From NCBI RefSeq assembly GCF_012070395.1, contig NZ_JAAFYS010000003.1, forward strand, positions 124,001 to 188,000: a DNA stretch of 64,000 bases, in the 5' to 3' direction. Numbering within the stretch: position 1 is the first letter of the stretch; each line of letters begins with the position of its first letter. Source of the stretch: Pseudoroseicyclus tamaricis (GTDB lineage Bacteria > Pseudomonadota > Alphaproteobacteria > Rhodobacterales > Rhodobacteraceae). The notes beneath the pieces are model-generated. The model was given only the letters and a program-made list of their open reading frames with translations, was not told the DNA's origin and did no database searches. Positions 7,951 through 16,613 of this stretch are shown here, in pieces. The position numbers and the translations under genes are program-made.

Positions 7951-8400
7951 ATGCCGGCCAAAGCGCTTGTCGCGGCCAAACCGAAGAGAGCCTATTCACC
8001 GCCTGTCCATCGCCAGCTCGCGGCGCTCTGCCTGCGCAAGGGCAAGAGCGGCACCGAAGTGCTGCTCGTCACCTCCTCGGAGGGGCGCTGGATCCTGCCC
8101 AAGGGCTGGCCGATCAACGGCAAGACCCCCGGCGAGGCGGCGATGCAGGAGGCGTGGGAGGAAGGCGGCGTCAAGCGTGGCAAGGTCGGCCGCAAGGCGC
8201 TCGGCAGCTTCATCGCCACAAAGGTCACCGATCACGGCGATGAAGAGCCCTGCCTGCTCGACGTCTTCGAGGTGAAGGTCCGCAAGACCGTCTCCGACTA
8301 CCCGGAGGCCGACCGCCGCAACCGCATCTGGGTGAGCCCCAAAGAGGCCGCCGAGATGGTGACGGAAGACGGCCTCAGAGAGATCCTGCTCTCCGTCTGA
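7951..8400 (+). CDS. Nudix hydrolase, diphosphoinositol-polyphosphate-phosphohydrolase-like
   Basis: A 149-residue Nudix protein expected to hydrolyse a nucleoside diphosphate linked to another moiety. The Nudix box runs from GWPINGK through PGEAAMQEAWEEGGV; compared with the consensus G-x5-E-x7-R-E-U-x-E-E-x-G-U, Lys replaces the first Glu and Gln replaces the Arg, while the catalytic EE pair is intact. WILPKGWP before the box is typical of the DIPP-like bacterial subfamily. ATG 7951 is chosen because similarity begins there; the frame is open 21 codons further upstream. The N-terminus (AKPKRAYS) is basic. Convergent with oppDF. Confidence 0.87.
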   Translation: MPAKALVAAKPKRAYSPPVHRQLAALCLRKGKSGTEVLLVTSSEGRWILPKGWPINGKTPGEAAMQEAWEEGGVKRGKVGRKALGSFIATKVTDHGDEEPCLLDVFEVKVRKTVSDYPEADRRNRIWVSPKEAAEMVTEDGLREILLSV

Positions 8401-8422
8401 CCACCCCCCGGGCGACAGCGCC

Positions 8423-8443
8423 CCGGCCGACCGCGAGGGCCGG
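8423..8443. terminator. Possible shared terminator hairpin between convergent genes
   Basis: CCGGCC (8423-8428) pairs with GGCCGG (8438-8443) across a 9-base loop in the 54-base gap between the Nudix gene and oppDF. No T-run on either side, so it is a weak call. Confidence 0.3.
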
Positions 8444-8454
8444 CCGGTGACGGC

Positions 8455-10293
8455 TCAGGAGGCGCGCAGCGCCTCGGTGCCGAGGACGGGGTCGTGCTCC
8501 GCGGCGTAGTGGCCGGGGGAGACCTCGACGAGCTTGGGGCGATACTGGTCCGCCTCCGGGTCGTCGACGAGCTTGGATTTCATGAACCGCAGCTGCGCCC
8601 GGCTGTCGAGCGGGCTCGGCAGGTCGCCCTCGAGGCGCACCCGCTCCCGGCTCCGCTCGGCCCGCGGGTCGGGGCGCGGCACGGCGGAGAGGAGCGCGCG
8701 GGTGTAGGGATGCGCCGGGCTCTCGTAGATCTCCGGCCCGTCGGCCAGCTCCACCACGCGGCCGAGGTAGAGCACCATGATGCGGTGGCTCACCTCGCGC
8801 ACGACCGAGAGGTCATGGCTGATGAAGATCATCGCCAGCCCCATGCTCTTCTGCAGCTCGATCAGCAGGTCCACCACGCGGGCCTGCACCGAGACGTCGA
8901 GCGCCGAGACCGCCTCGTCGCAGACGACGAGCTTCGGCTCGGTGATCATGGCGCGGGCGATGCCGACGCGCTGGTTCTGCCCGCCCGACATCTCGTGCGG
9001 GTAACGGTTGATCATGTTGGAATCGAGGCCCACCCGCTCCAGCATCTGCCGCACCTTCTGCTGCCGCTCGGAGCGGGACAGGCCGGGGCGGTGAACCTTC
9101 AAGGGCTCGGCGATGGAATCGCCCACCGTCATGCGGGGGTCGAGGCTCGCCAGCGGGTCCTGGAAGACGATCTGCAGCTCCTCGCGCAGATCGCGCAGCT
9201 CCGACCGGCTGGCGCCGGAGACATCGCGCCCGAGCCAGACCACCTCGCCGCTCGTCGGCGGGATGAGCTGGAGGACACCGCGCGCCAGCGTGGACTTGCC
9301 GCAGCCGGATTCGCCCACGACGCCGAGCGTCTGCCCCGGCTGCAGGTCGAAGGAGACGCCATCGACGGCGCGCAGCGGCCGCGTGCGCCGGAAGAGCCCC
9401 TTGCGGTCGATCTGCACCGGGAAGTGCACCTTCATGTCGCGCACCTTGAGGATCGGGTCCTCCCCCCGGCCGGCCGCGAGGTCGATCGACGGGCGCTCGC
9501 CCCTGTCCGTCCGCTCGAGGTGCGGCACGGCGGCGAGGAGCATCTTCGTGTAGTCGTGCTGCGGCTCGTAGAAGATCTGGTCGGCCGTGCCCCGCTCCAC
9601 CACCTCGCCGTAGCGCATGACGATGATGTTGTCGCTCATCCGCGCGACGACGCCCATGTCGTGGGTGATGAGCGCGATGCCGGTGTTCGTCTCGCGCTTG
9701 AGGTCATCCATCACGTCCAGGACTTCGGCCTGCACCGTCACGTCGAGCGCCGTGGTCGGCTCGTCGGCGATCAGCAGCTTCGGCTTACAGAGCAGCGCCA
9801 TGGCGATCATGATCCGCTGGCGCATGCCGCCGGAGAACTCGTGCGGATACATGTTGAGCCGCGCCTTGGCGGCGGGGATGCGCACCATGTCGAGCAGGCG
9901 CACGGCCTCGGCCAGCGCCTCCTTCTTCGACTTGCCCTCGTGATGCTGCAGCACCTCGGCCATCTGGTCGGAGATGCGCATGTAGGGGTTCAGCGAGGTC
10001 ATCGGGTCCTGGAAGATCATCGCGATCTCCCGGGCCCGGATCTTGTTCATCTCCGCCAGCGGCATGCCGATGAGCTCGCGCCCGTCATACTTGGCCGAGC
10101 CGGAGACCTCGCCGTTCTGCGCCAGCAGGCCCACCGTGGCGAAGGCCGTCTGGCTCTTGCCAGAGCCGCTTTCGCCCACGATGGCGAGGGTCTCCCCCCG
10201 GTCGAGCGTGAAGTCGATGCCCTTCACGGCGTTGACGACGCCGTCGTTGGTGCGGAAGTCGACCTTCAGGTTGTGAATGTCCAGCAATGCCAT
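8455..10293 (-). CDS. Oligopeptide ABC transporter, fused OppD-OppF ATPase
   Basis: This 612-residue protein carries both ATPase subunits of a peptide importer in one chain. Half 1 has Walker A GESGSGKS, signature FSGGMRQR and Walker B LLIADEPTTALD; half 2 has GESGCGKS, SGGQNQR and LVVCDEAVSALD. Each half ends in the oligopeptide/dipeptide C-terminal segment (HPYTRALLSAVP in the second). ATG 10293 is used because similarity starts at MALLDIHNLKVDF and it leaves one base after the oppC stop at 10295; the frame is open ten codons further up. Last gene of oppA-oppB-oppC-oppDF. It energises peptide import at the inner face of the membrane. Confidence 0.93.
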   Translation of the reverse strand: MALLDIHNLKVDFRTNDGVVNAVKGIDFTLDRGETLAIVGESGSGKSQTAFATVGLLAQNGEVSGSAKYDGRELIGMPLAEMNKIRAREIAMIFQDPMTSLNPYMRISDQMAEVLQHHEGKSKKEALAEAVRLLDMVRIPAAKARLNMYPHEFSGGMRQRIMIAMALLCKPKLLIADEPTTALDVTVQAEVLDVMDDLKRETNTGIALITHDMGVVARMSDNIIVMRYGEVVERGTADQIFYEPQHDYTKMLLAAVPHLERTDRGERPSIDLAAGRGEDPILKVRDMKVHFPVQIDRKGLFRRTRPLRAVDGVSFDLQPGQTLGVVGESGCGKSTLARGVLQLIPPTSGEVVWLGRDVSGASRSELRDLREELQIVFQDPLASLDPRMTVGDSIAEPLKVHRPGLSRSERQQKVRQMLERVGLDSNMINRYPHEMSGGQNQRVGIARAMITEPKLVVCDEAVSALDVSVQARVVDLLIELQKSMGLAMIFISHDLSVVREVSHRIMVLYLGRVVELADGPEIYESPAHPYTRALLSAVPRPDPRAERSRERVRLEGDLPSPLDSRAQLRFMKSKLVDDPEADQYRPKLVEVSPGHYAAEHDPVLGTEALRAS

Positions 10294-10294
10294 G

Positions 10295-11224
10295 TCAGCG
10301 GTCTTTCGGGTCGAGCGCGTCACGCAGGCCGTCGCCCACGAAGTAGAACGCCGTCAGGATGAGGACGAAGAAGGCCAGCGGGAAATACAGCATCCACAAG
10401 GTGCCATAGGCCATGTTCTGCGCGCCGAAGTTGATGAGCGCACCGAGCGAGGTGTTCGGCTCCTGCACGCCGAGGCCGAGGAAGGAGATGAAGCTCTCCG
10501 CCAAGATCATGCCGGGCACCAGCAGCGTCGCGTAGACGATGACGAGGCCGAGCAGGTTGGGCACGATATGGCGCAGGATGATCGTCATCGGCGCCACGCC
10601 CGTGGCGATGGCCGCCTCGACGAACTCCTTGTTCTTGATGGAGAGCGTCTGCCCCCGTGCGATCCTCGACATGTCGAGCCAGGAGATCAGGCCGATGCCG
10701 ACGAAGAGCATCCCGATGGAGCGGCCGAAGATGACGAGCAGGATGATCAGCACGAACATGAAGGGGATCGACATCAGGATGTCGACGGCGCGCATCATGA
10801 TGCTGTCGGTCTTGCCGCCCACGTAGCCGGCGATGGCGCCGTAGAGCGTGCCGACGACCACCGCCACGAGCGCGCCAAGCACGCCGACGAGCAGCGAGAT
10901 GCGCGTGCCCTGCACGGTGCGCGAATAGAGGTCGCGCTTGTCCTGATCGAGGCCGAAGTAATGGCCGTTCTCGATGCTGGGCTTGCCCACCTCGCGGAGG
11001 TTCCCCCCGATGGTGAAGTCGATGAACTGCCCGTTGTGCTCGTTCAGGTAGCCCCCGAAGAGCGCGAAGAGCAGGATGAGCAGCAGCACCACCATCGAGA
11101 CGACGGCGGCCTTGTTCTGGAAGAACCGGTGCCGCGCATCGGCCCAGAGCGAGCGGCCCGCGATCTGGTCATGGCCGGCATGGCCCTGCCGCTCTTCGGC
11201 GGCATCCTTGTCGACGAAAGTCAT
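10295..11224 (-). CDS. oppC: Oligopeptide ABC transporter permease OppC
   Basis: A 309-residue inner membrane permease. An N-terminal cytosolic tail (about 35 residues) leads to the first membrane helix (VVSMVVLLLILLFALFGGY), a periplasmic loop, and the five-helix binding-protein-dependent transport domain with the EAA-type loop EFVEAAIATGVAPMTIILRH. Length and topology are those of OppC/DppC. It partners with OppB to form the peptide channel. The gene lies 11 bases after oppB, inside the opp operon. Confidence 0.93.
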   Translation of the reverse strand: MTFVDKDAAEERQGHAGHDQIAGRSLWADARHRFFQNKAAVVSMVVLLLILLFALFGGYLNEHNGQFIDFTIGGNLREVGKPSIENGHYFGLDQDKRDLYSRTVQGTRISLLVGVLGALVAVVVGTLYGAIAGYVGGKTDSIMMRAVDILMSIPFMFVLIILLVIFGRSIGMLFVGIGLISWLDMSRIARGQTLSIKNKEFVEAAIATGVAPMTIILRHIVPNLLGLVIVYATLLVPGMILAESFISFLGLGVQEPNTSLGALINFGAQNMAYGTLWMLYFPLAFFVLILTAFYFVGDGLRDALDPKDR

Positions 11225-11235
11225 GGCGCCCCCCT

Positions 11236-12159
11236 TCAGTAGCGGATTTTCGGGTCGATCCAGGCGTAGAGGATATCGACCACGAGGTTGAACAGGATGG
11301 TGAGGCAGCCGACGAGAATGGTGATCCCCATGATCACCGAATAATCGCGGTTGAACGCCGAGTTGACGAAGTACTGCCCGATGCCACCGGTGGAGAAGTA
11401 GACGTCGATGACCACCGAGCCGGTGATCATGCCCACGAAGGCCGGGCCGAGATACGACAGCACCGGCATGATCGTCGGCTTCATCGCGTGCTTCCAGATG
11501 ATCCGGCGCATCGGCAGGCCCTTGGCCCGCGCCGTGCGGATGAATCCGGTGTTGAGCACTTCCAGCATCGACGAGCGGGTGAGGCGCGCGATCGAGGCGA
11601 AGTAGCTGGTGGAGAGCGCGATGACCGGCAGGATGATGTATTCGATCTGCCCGCCGTTCCAGCCGCCGCCCGGCAGCCAGCCGAGCCAGAGCGTGAAGAT
11701 CAGCAGCAGGATGGGCGCCAGCACGAAGTTCGGCAGCACGCTTGCGCCGATGGCGACGCCGACGGCGGCGTAATCCACCTTCGAGTTATGGCGGATCGCG
11801 GCGACCACGCCCAGCGAGACGCCGGAGACGACCGCCACGACGAAGGACCAGAAGCCGTAGGTCAGCGTGACGGGAAAGCCCTGCGCGATGATGTCGGTGA
11901 CCGAAAGGTCCTTGTACTTGAACGAGGGGCCGAAGTCGAAGTGCAGGACGATGTTCTTGATGTAATTGAAGATCTGCACGACGTAGGGCTGGTCCAGCCC
12001 GTAACGCGCCTCGATGTTCGCCAGCGTCTGCGGCGGCAGCGGCCGCTCGGAATTGAAGGGCCCGCCGGGGGCCGCGAACATCAGCACGAAGCTGATGATG
12101 ACCAGAATGAGGATCGTCGGGATGGCGATCAGCAAACGGCGCAGGATGTAATTCAGCAT
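11236..12159 (-). CDS. oppB: Oligopeptide ABC transporter permease OppB
   Basis: A 307-residue inner membrane permease that begins MLNYILRRLLIAIPTILIL, the typical OppB start with the first helix at once; ATG 12159 is preferred over ATG 12171 for that reason. The EAA loop is in FIRTARAKGLPMRRIIWKHA, and the C-terminus DILYAWIDPKIRY is diagnostic of OppB/DppB. It follows oppA across a 73-base gap that holds a strong hairpin, so it is probably expressed at a lower level than the binding protein. Confidence 0.93.
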   Translation of the reverse strand: MLNYILRRLLIAIPTILILVIISFVLMFAAPGGPFNSERPLPPQTLANIEARYGLDQPYVVQIFNYIKNIVLHFDFGPSFKYKDLSVTDIIAQGFPVTLTYGFWSFVVAVVSGVSLGVVAAIRHNSKVDYAAVGVAIGASVLPNFVLAPILLLIFTLWLGWLPGGGWNGGQIEYIILPVIALSTSYFASIARLTRSSMLEVLNTGFIRTARAKGLPMRRIIWKHAMKPTIMPVLSYLGPAFVGMITGSVVIDVYFSTGGIGQYFVNSAFNRDYSVIMGITILVGCLTILFNLVVDILYAWIDPKIRY

Positions 12160-12181
12160 GGATGCCCCCACTCAGGCGGAA

Positions 12182-12213
12182 CGCGCCCCGCCTCACTCAA
12201 GAGACGGGGCGCG
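12182..12213 (-). terminator. Intercistronic hairpin after oppA
   Basis: CGCGCCCCG (12182-12190) and CGGGGCGCG (12205-12213) form a perfect 9-bp stem with a 14-base loop, 20 bases past the oppA stop. There is no T-run, so partial read-through or 3' protection of the oppA message is likelier than complete termination. Confidence 0.6.
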
Positions 12214-12232
12214 AAAGGCTCACAACGGCCGA

Positions 12233-13825
12233 TTACTCGGACAGGGTGAAGTCTTTGACGTAGAAGTTGCCCTGCACGTTATCGTAGGGCCAGCCCTGGA
12301 TCGCCGGGTTGAGCATGAAGACCGACGTGTAGTGGTAGAGCGGGATCACCGGCATCTCTTCCGCCACGATCTGTTCGATCTGCGTGTAGAGCTCCTGCGG
12401 GTTCTCCGCGGTCTTCGCGTCGGCCAGCATCGTGTCGACCTCTTCGTTGACGTAGGCGGCGTCGTTGTAGCCCGAGCCGCTGTCCATCAGGTCGAGGAAG
12501 GTGGAAGCCTCGTTGTAGTCACCGCACCAGCCGGCACGGGAGACGTCGAAGTTGCCATTGCCACGCTCTTCGAGGAACGTCTGCCATTCCATGTTGGCGA
12601 GCGTGGAGGTGATGCCGAGCGTCTGCTGCCACATCTGGGACACGGCGACGGCGATCTGACGGTGACCTTCGGAGGTGTTGTAGAGGATCTCCACTTCCAG
12701 CGGCTCGCCTTCCGGGCCGTAGCCGGCACCGGCGAGAAGCTCCTGGGCCATCTCGTTGCGCTCTTCCTGCGTCATCGTCGCGAACGGCACTTCCGGCACC
12801 TCGAAGCCGGCGGTGGCGCCGGGCGTGAAGGTGTAGGCCGGGATCTGGCCGGCCTGCAGGACGTTCTCGACCAGCACGTCACGGTCGACGGCGAGGCTGA
12901 GCGCCTTGCGCACGTCGGCGTTCTGGGCCCACTCCGGCCCCGTGTCGCGCAGGTTGTAGTTGTAGTAGTAGGTGCACAGCGACGGCACCGAGACGGCCTG
13001 ATCCGGATATTCCTCGGAGAGGCTCGGGTACTGGCCGGTCGGCACTTCGGTGCGGTCGAGCTCACCGGCGAGGTAGCGGGTCAGCGCCACGTTCTCGTCG
13101 TTGATGATGAGGAAGACGACCTCTTCGATCGAGGTATTCTCGTTATCCCAGTACATCTCGTTGCGCTCGGCGACGAGACGCTCCTGCGGCACGCGCTCGG
13201 TGAGCACGTAGGCGCCGTTGGAGACCATGTTGCCGGGCTCGACCCAGGCATCGCCCAGCTCGGTGATCACGTGCTCGGGCACCGGGAAGGTGGTGGTGTG
13301 CGTGACCATCTGCGGGAAGTACGGCAGCGGCGTCGTCAGGTGCACGACGAAGGTGCTGTCGTCGGGGGCTTCGACGCCCAGCTCGGAGGGGTCGACCTCG
13401 CCGGCGATGACGGCCGAGGCGTTCTCGATCGACATCAGCTCGATGTACCAGGCGTAGGGCGAGGCGGTCTCGGGGTTGGCCGCACGCTGCCAGGAATAGA
13501 CGAAGTCAGACGCCTTCACCGGCTCGCCGTCGGACCAGACGGCCCCGTCGCGCAGGTTGAAGGTATAGGTGAGGCCGTCCTCGGAGACCTCGTAATCGGT
13601 CGCGACGCCGGGGATCACGTTGCCCTCGGCATCCTGGTTCATCAGGCCTTCGAAGAGCTGGCGGGCGATGTCGGAGCCCGAGACGTCTTCGATGAGGCTG
13701 GGGTCGATCGACGGGGATTCGTCGAGCATCCGCATGGTGAAAGAGCTGTCCTGGGCGGCGGCTGCAGAGCCAAGGCCGAGGACGAAAGCAGCGGTGCCGC
13801 CCTTCAGAATGTTTTTGACTGTCAT
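12233..13825 (-). CDS. oppA: Oligopeptide ABC transporter substrate-binding protein OppA
   Basis: A 530-residue periplasmic family 5 solute-binding protein. The signal peptide ends near GLGSAAAAQ (residue 24). Family signatures are DPSLIEDVSGSDIARQLFEG, TYTFNLRDGAVWSDGEPV and SDFVYSWQRAANPETASPYA, the last very close to E. coli OppA (QDFVYSWQR...PYA), so peptide import is the likely role. No lipobox, as expected for a soluble Gram-negative periplasmic protein. AGGGAGA lies just upstream of ATG 13825. First gene of the opp operon, transcribed from the region 13826-14063. Confidence 0.94.
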   Translation of the reverse strand: MTVKNILKGGTAAFVLGLGSAAAAQDSSFTMRMLDESPSIDPSLIEDVSGSDIARQLFEGLMNQDAEGNVIPGVATDYEVSEDGLTYTFNLRDGAVWSDGEPVKASDFVYSWQRAANPETASPYAWYIELMSIENASAVIAGEVDPSELGVEAPDDSTFVVHLTTPLPYFPQMVTHTTTFPVPEHVITELGDAWVEPGNMVSNGAYVLTERVPQERLVAERNEMYWDNENTSIEEVVFLIINDENVALTRYLAGELDRTEVPTGQYPSLSEEYPDQAVSVPSLCTYYYNYNLRDTGPEWAQNADVRKALSLAVDRDVLVENVLQAGQIPAYTFTPGATAGFEVPEVPFATMTQEERNEMAQELLAGAGYGPEGEPLEVEILYNTSEGHRQIAVAVSQMWQQTLGITSTLANMEWQTFLEERGNGNFDVSRAGWCGDYNEASTFLDLMDSGSGYNDAAYVNEEVDTMLADAKTAENPQELYTQIEQIVAEEMPVIPLYHYTSVFMLNPAIQGWPYDNVQGNFYVKDFTLSE

Positions 13826-14028
13826 TGAAGTCTCCCTGTTCGGATAACGCGGTGCGGAGATGTCCCTCTCCGGCCCGCAGATGACGAAGGCCGCGCGGGG
13901 AGCCGCGCGCCATGCGGCCGATCCTTTGGCCTGCGCAAGAAAATGGCAAGAGCCTTTGAAAGTGACATGGCGGCAAAACCGGGCTGGGGGGCGGCCCCTG
14001 CCGCATTGCTACGTATTTTGCCCTGCCA

Positions 14029-14043
14029 TCGTCAGTCTGACGA
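14029..14043. promoter_or_regulatory. 15-bp palindrome in the oppA upstream region
   Basis: TCGTCAGTCTGACGA is a perfect inverted repeat (TCGTCAG-T-CTGACGA) about 200 bases upstream of oppA and 20 bases past the stop of the FAD oxidase gene. It could be an operator for opp or a short end hairpin for the upstream gene. The remaining sequence 13826-14028 shows no clear -35/-10 pair. Confidence 0.35.
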
Positions 14044-14063
14044 CATTTGCGACAGATTGGCGG

Positions 14064-15479
14064 TCACTTTCCGGGCAGAATGGCCCCCGGATTGAGCAGC
14101 CCGTGGGGGTCGAGCGCCGTCTTGATGGCTGCCATCGCGGCAAGTTTACCCTTGTCGCCGTAGCGCGCCAGATCCTGCACCTTCAGCCGCCCGATCCCGT
14201 GCTCGGCGCTGATCGTCCCGCCCCGCTCATGGGCGAGATCGTGGACGATCCGCGACAGCGCCAGCGCCTGCTCCTTGTAGGCCTCGCGCCGCTGCCCCTT
14301 GGGCGGGAAGAGGTTGTAATGCAGGTTCCCGTCGCCGAGATGGCCGAAGCAGTTGATCCGCAGCCCCTCCGCCACCTCCGCCAGCCGCCCCGGCGCCTCC
14401 GCGATGAAGCCCGCGACCTCCGAGAGCGGCAGCGCGATGTCATGGCTGGCGATGGCGCCGATGCGCTTGTTCGCCTCGGGGATGGATTCCCTGAGCGTCC
14501 ACAGCGCCTGCCGCTGCCCCTCCGAGGAGGCGATGACACCGTCGCTCACCAGCCCCTCCTCCGCCGCCGCCTCGAAGAGCCGCGTCAGCATCTCCTCCGG
14601 CGCGCCGCCCTCCGGCAGCCCCACCTCGGCGAGCACCATCCACTCGGGCACCTCGGCGAAGGGCCGCGTCACCTCCGGCCCCACTTCGGAGAGGAAATCC
14701 GGCCCCTGCCGGTGGATCAGCTCGAAGGCGGTCAGCGTCTCCCCCGAGAGCCGGTGCGCCAGCGCCAGCAGCGTCAGCGCCGCCTCGGGCGAGGGCACCA
14801 CCAGCGCCGCCGTCCCCACCTGCGCCGGCCGCGGCACCAGCTTCAGCGCCGCCGCGGTGATGATGGCCAGCGTCCCTTCCGAGCCGACGATCAGGTCGCG
14901 GATGTCGTAGCCGGTGTTGTCCTTGCGCAGCCGCGTCAGCGTGTCGATCACCGTGCCGTCGGCCATCACCGCCTCGATCCCGAGGCAGAGCGCCCGCGCA
15001 TTGCCCCAGCGCAGCACGTTGATCCCCCCGGCATTCGTCGCCAGCAGCCCGCCGATCCTTGCCGAGCCCTCCGAGGCCAGCGACAGCGGGAAGAGCCGCC
15101 CCTCCGCCTCCGCCGCCGCCTGCACCTCGGCCAGGATGCAGCCGGCCTCGACGACCATCACGTTCTCCTCGGGGTAGACGGTGCGGATGGCGCCCATCCG
15201 CTCCAGCGACAGAACGAGCGGCACCGCCCCCTCCGGCGCGATCTGCCCGCCGACCAGCCCCGTGCCGCCGCCATAGGGCACGATGCCCACCTTCGCCTCG
15301 GCGCAGGCCCGCACCACCTCGGCGACCTCCTCGGTGGAGCCCGGCGCCACCACCGGCCCCCGGCCCCGCCAGCGGCCCCGCGGCTCCTCGTGGTAGCGCG
15401 TCCCCTCGCGGATCGCCGCCTCGCCGAGACGGGCGCGAAGGGCATCGATCAGGCTGTCGGAGGCGTCCTGCAAACTCAT
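14064..15479 (-). CDS. FAD-linked oxidoreductase, D-2-hydroxyacid dehydrogenase (GlcD/D-LDH-like)
   Basis: A 471-residue flavoenzyme of the vanillyl-alcohol-oxidase fold. PYGGGTGLVGGQ and the segment ATNAGGINVLRWGNAR bind FAD; GSEGTLAIITAAALKL is the second FAD motif; the C-terminal cap ends FGHLGDGNLHYN and ISAEHGIGRLK, which in relatives carries metal-binding and catalytic His residues. It probably oxidises a D-2-hydroxy acid (lactate, glycolate or 2-hydroxyglutarate) and passes electrons to a quinone or electron-transfer flavoprotein. There is no signal peptide. It lies 55 bases downstream of the MBL-fold gene on the same strand. Substrate not decided by sequence. Confidence 0.88.
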   Translation of the reverse strand: MSLQDASDSLIDALRARLGEAAIREGTRYHEEPRGRWRGRGPVVAPGSTEEVAEVVRACAEAKVGIVPYGGGTGLVGGQIAPEGAVPLVLSLERMGAIRTVYPEENVMVVEAGCILAEVQAAAEAEGRLFPLSLASEGSARIGGLLATNAGGINVLRWGNARALCLGIEAVMADGTVIDTLTRLRKDNTGYDIRDLIVGSEGTLAIITAAALKLVPRPAQVGTAALVVPSPEAALTLLALAHRLSGETLTAFELIHRQGPDFLSEVGPEVTRPFAEVPEWMVLAEVGLPEGGAPEEMLTRLFEAAAEEGLVSDGVIASSEGQRQALWTLRESIPEANKRIGAIASHDIALPLSEVAGFIAEAPGRLAEVAEGLRINCFGHLGDGNLHYNLFPPKGQRREAYKEQALALSRIVHDLAHERGGTISAEHGIGRLKVQDLARYGDKGKLAAMAAIKTALDPHGLLNPGAILPGK

Positions 15480-15534
15480 GCCGCCAGAAGAACCACCACC
15501 CCGCGTTCAGCGCAAGGGTCGGGGCAAGCCCTTC

Positions 15535-16353
15535 TCATTCGGCGAGAAATCCCGACTGCAGCACCATCACCGTCGGCTCTCGCGGCAGCGTCTCCCTCGA
15601 CAGCACCGCCTCGTTGCCGTCCCGCCGATCCACCGCCACGCCCTGCGCCTGCATCCCGGCCACGAAGCGCTCCATGTTCGCAGGCCCGAACCAGTGCATG
15701 GGGATCACCACCCTCGCCTGCCAGCGGGCCATGGCCCTCAGCAGAACCTCCTGCGGCAGCGTCAGCCCGCCATCGACAGGCACCATCACCACGTCGAGCC
15801 GCCCGATCTGCGCGTAATCGTCCAGCGTCGGCTCGTGGTGCAGGTGCCCCAGATGCCCGATGCAAAGCCCCCCGGCCTCGAAGATGAAGATCGAGTTGCC
15901 ATCGGGCAGCAGCCCCACGTTCCCGAACCGGTCTCCCACCCGGATATCCGTCGGCACGTTGCGGATCAGCATGGCCCCGAGGTCGAGATAATGCTCCGCC
16001 GCCCCGCCCTCCTCGCTCCAGCCGCGCAGCACGTGCCCGATGGCCGGGTCGGGGAAGGGCGTCCAGTGGGAGGAATGCGCCCGGTTCATGGTCACCACGT
16101 CGGGCGTGAAATCGACATTGCCGACAAACCCGGTGAAGTCCGTCACCACGTCGATCCCCGGCACCTGGATGAGGAACATGGCGTGATCGATGAAGGTCAG
16201 CCGCACCTCGTCGGCCCCCAGCGGCTCGCGGAAGCTCGCCGGCATCACCTGCGCCTCCCCTTCGGCGAAGGCGAGGCAATGCGACGGAATCCGCTCCTGC
16301 GCCGCCAGCGGCGTGGCAAGGAGCAGAGCGGCAAGGGCCAGGACAATACGCAT
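15535..16353 (-). CDS. Exported MBL-fold protein with altered metal motif
   Basis: A 272-residue protein with a signal peptide (MRIVLALAALLLATPLAAQ) and a metallo-beta-lactamase fold of the UlaG type: IDHAMFLIQVPGIDVVTDF, then VTMNRAHSSHWT, IGHLGHLHH, VPVDGG and IPMHWFG. The usual HxHxDH is replaced by RAHSSH, so metal binding may be partial; the later GHLGH and MHW histidines are present. ATG 16353 is chosen because it begins the signal peptide; the frame is open 22 codons further upstream without such features. Probably periplasmic. It lies upstream of the FAD oxidase gene. Reaction unknown. Confidence 0.78.
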   Translation of the reverse strand: MRIVLALAALLLATPLAAQERIPSHCLAFAEGEAQVMPASFREPLGADEVRLTFIDHAMFLIQVPGIDVVTDFTGFVGNVDFTPDVVTMNRAHSSHWTPFPDPAIGHVLRGWSEEGGAAEHYLDLGAMLIRNVPTDIRVGDRFGNVGLLPDGNSIFIFEAGGLCIGHLGHLHHEPTLDDYAQIGRLDVVMVPVDGGLTLPQEVLLRAMARWQARVVIPMHWFGPANMERFVAGMQAQGVAVDRRDGNEAVLSRETLPREPTVMVLQSGFLAE

Positions 16354-16448
16354 GCCCCATCCTGCCACGCCCCGCGCCTCCCCGACGTCACACCCCCGTG
16401 AGCCCGCCCCGCGCAACAAAAAGCACAGACCGCCCCCCGCGCCCCATG

Positions 16449-16503
16449 TTCATCTGGCCAAAAATACCCTCGGGGGGGCCGCAGGCGGGGGGCAGAGCCC
16501 CCC
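16449..16503 (-). repeat. Dispersed terminator-like element, copy 1
   Basis: On the minus strand a hairpin (GGGGGGC-TCT-GCCCCCC, 16503-16487) is followed by CCCCCCCGAGGG and then TATTTTTGGCCAGATGAA. It lies downstream of the minus-strand acetyltransferase gene (stop at 16614), in sense orientation, so it can serve as its terminator. A smaller hairpin (CGCCGGC/GCCGGCG, 16596-16612) abuts that stop codon. Other copies are at 36213, 52956 and 57348. Confidence 0.8.
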
Positions 16504-16613
16504 TCCTCCCTCTCCGCCCCCACCCAGCGCCAGATCCAGCGCCCCCCAGCGCCGGGCGCGCCGGGGTGGGTGGGCGGGAGGCCGCCCGGCGCTGCCGCCG
16601 GCTCCGCCGGCGC

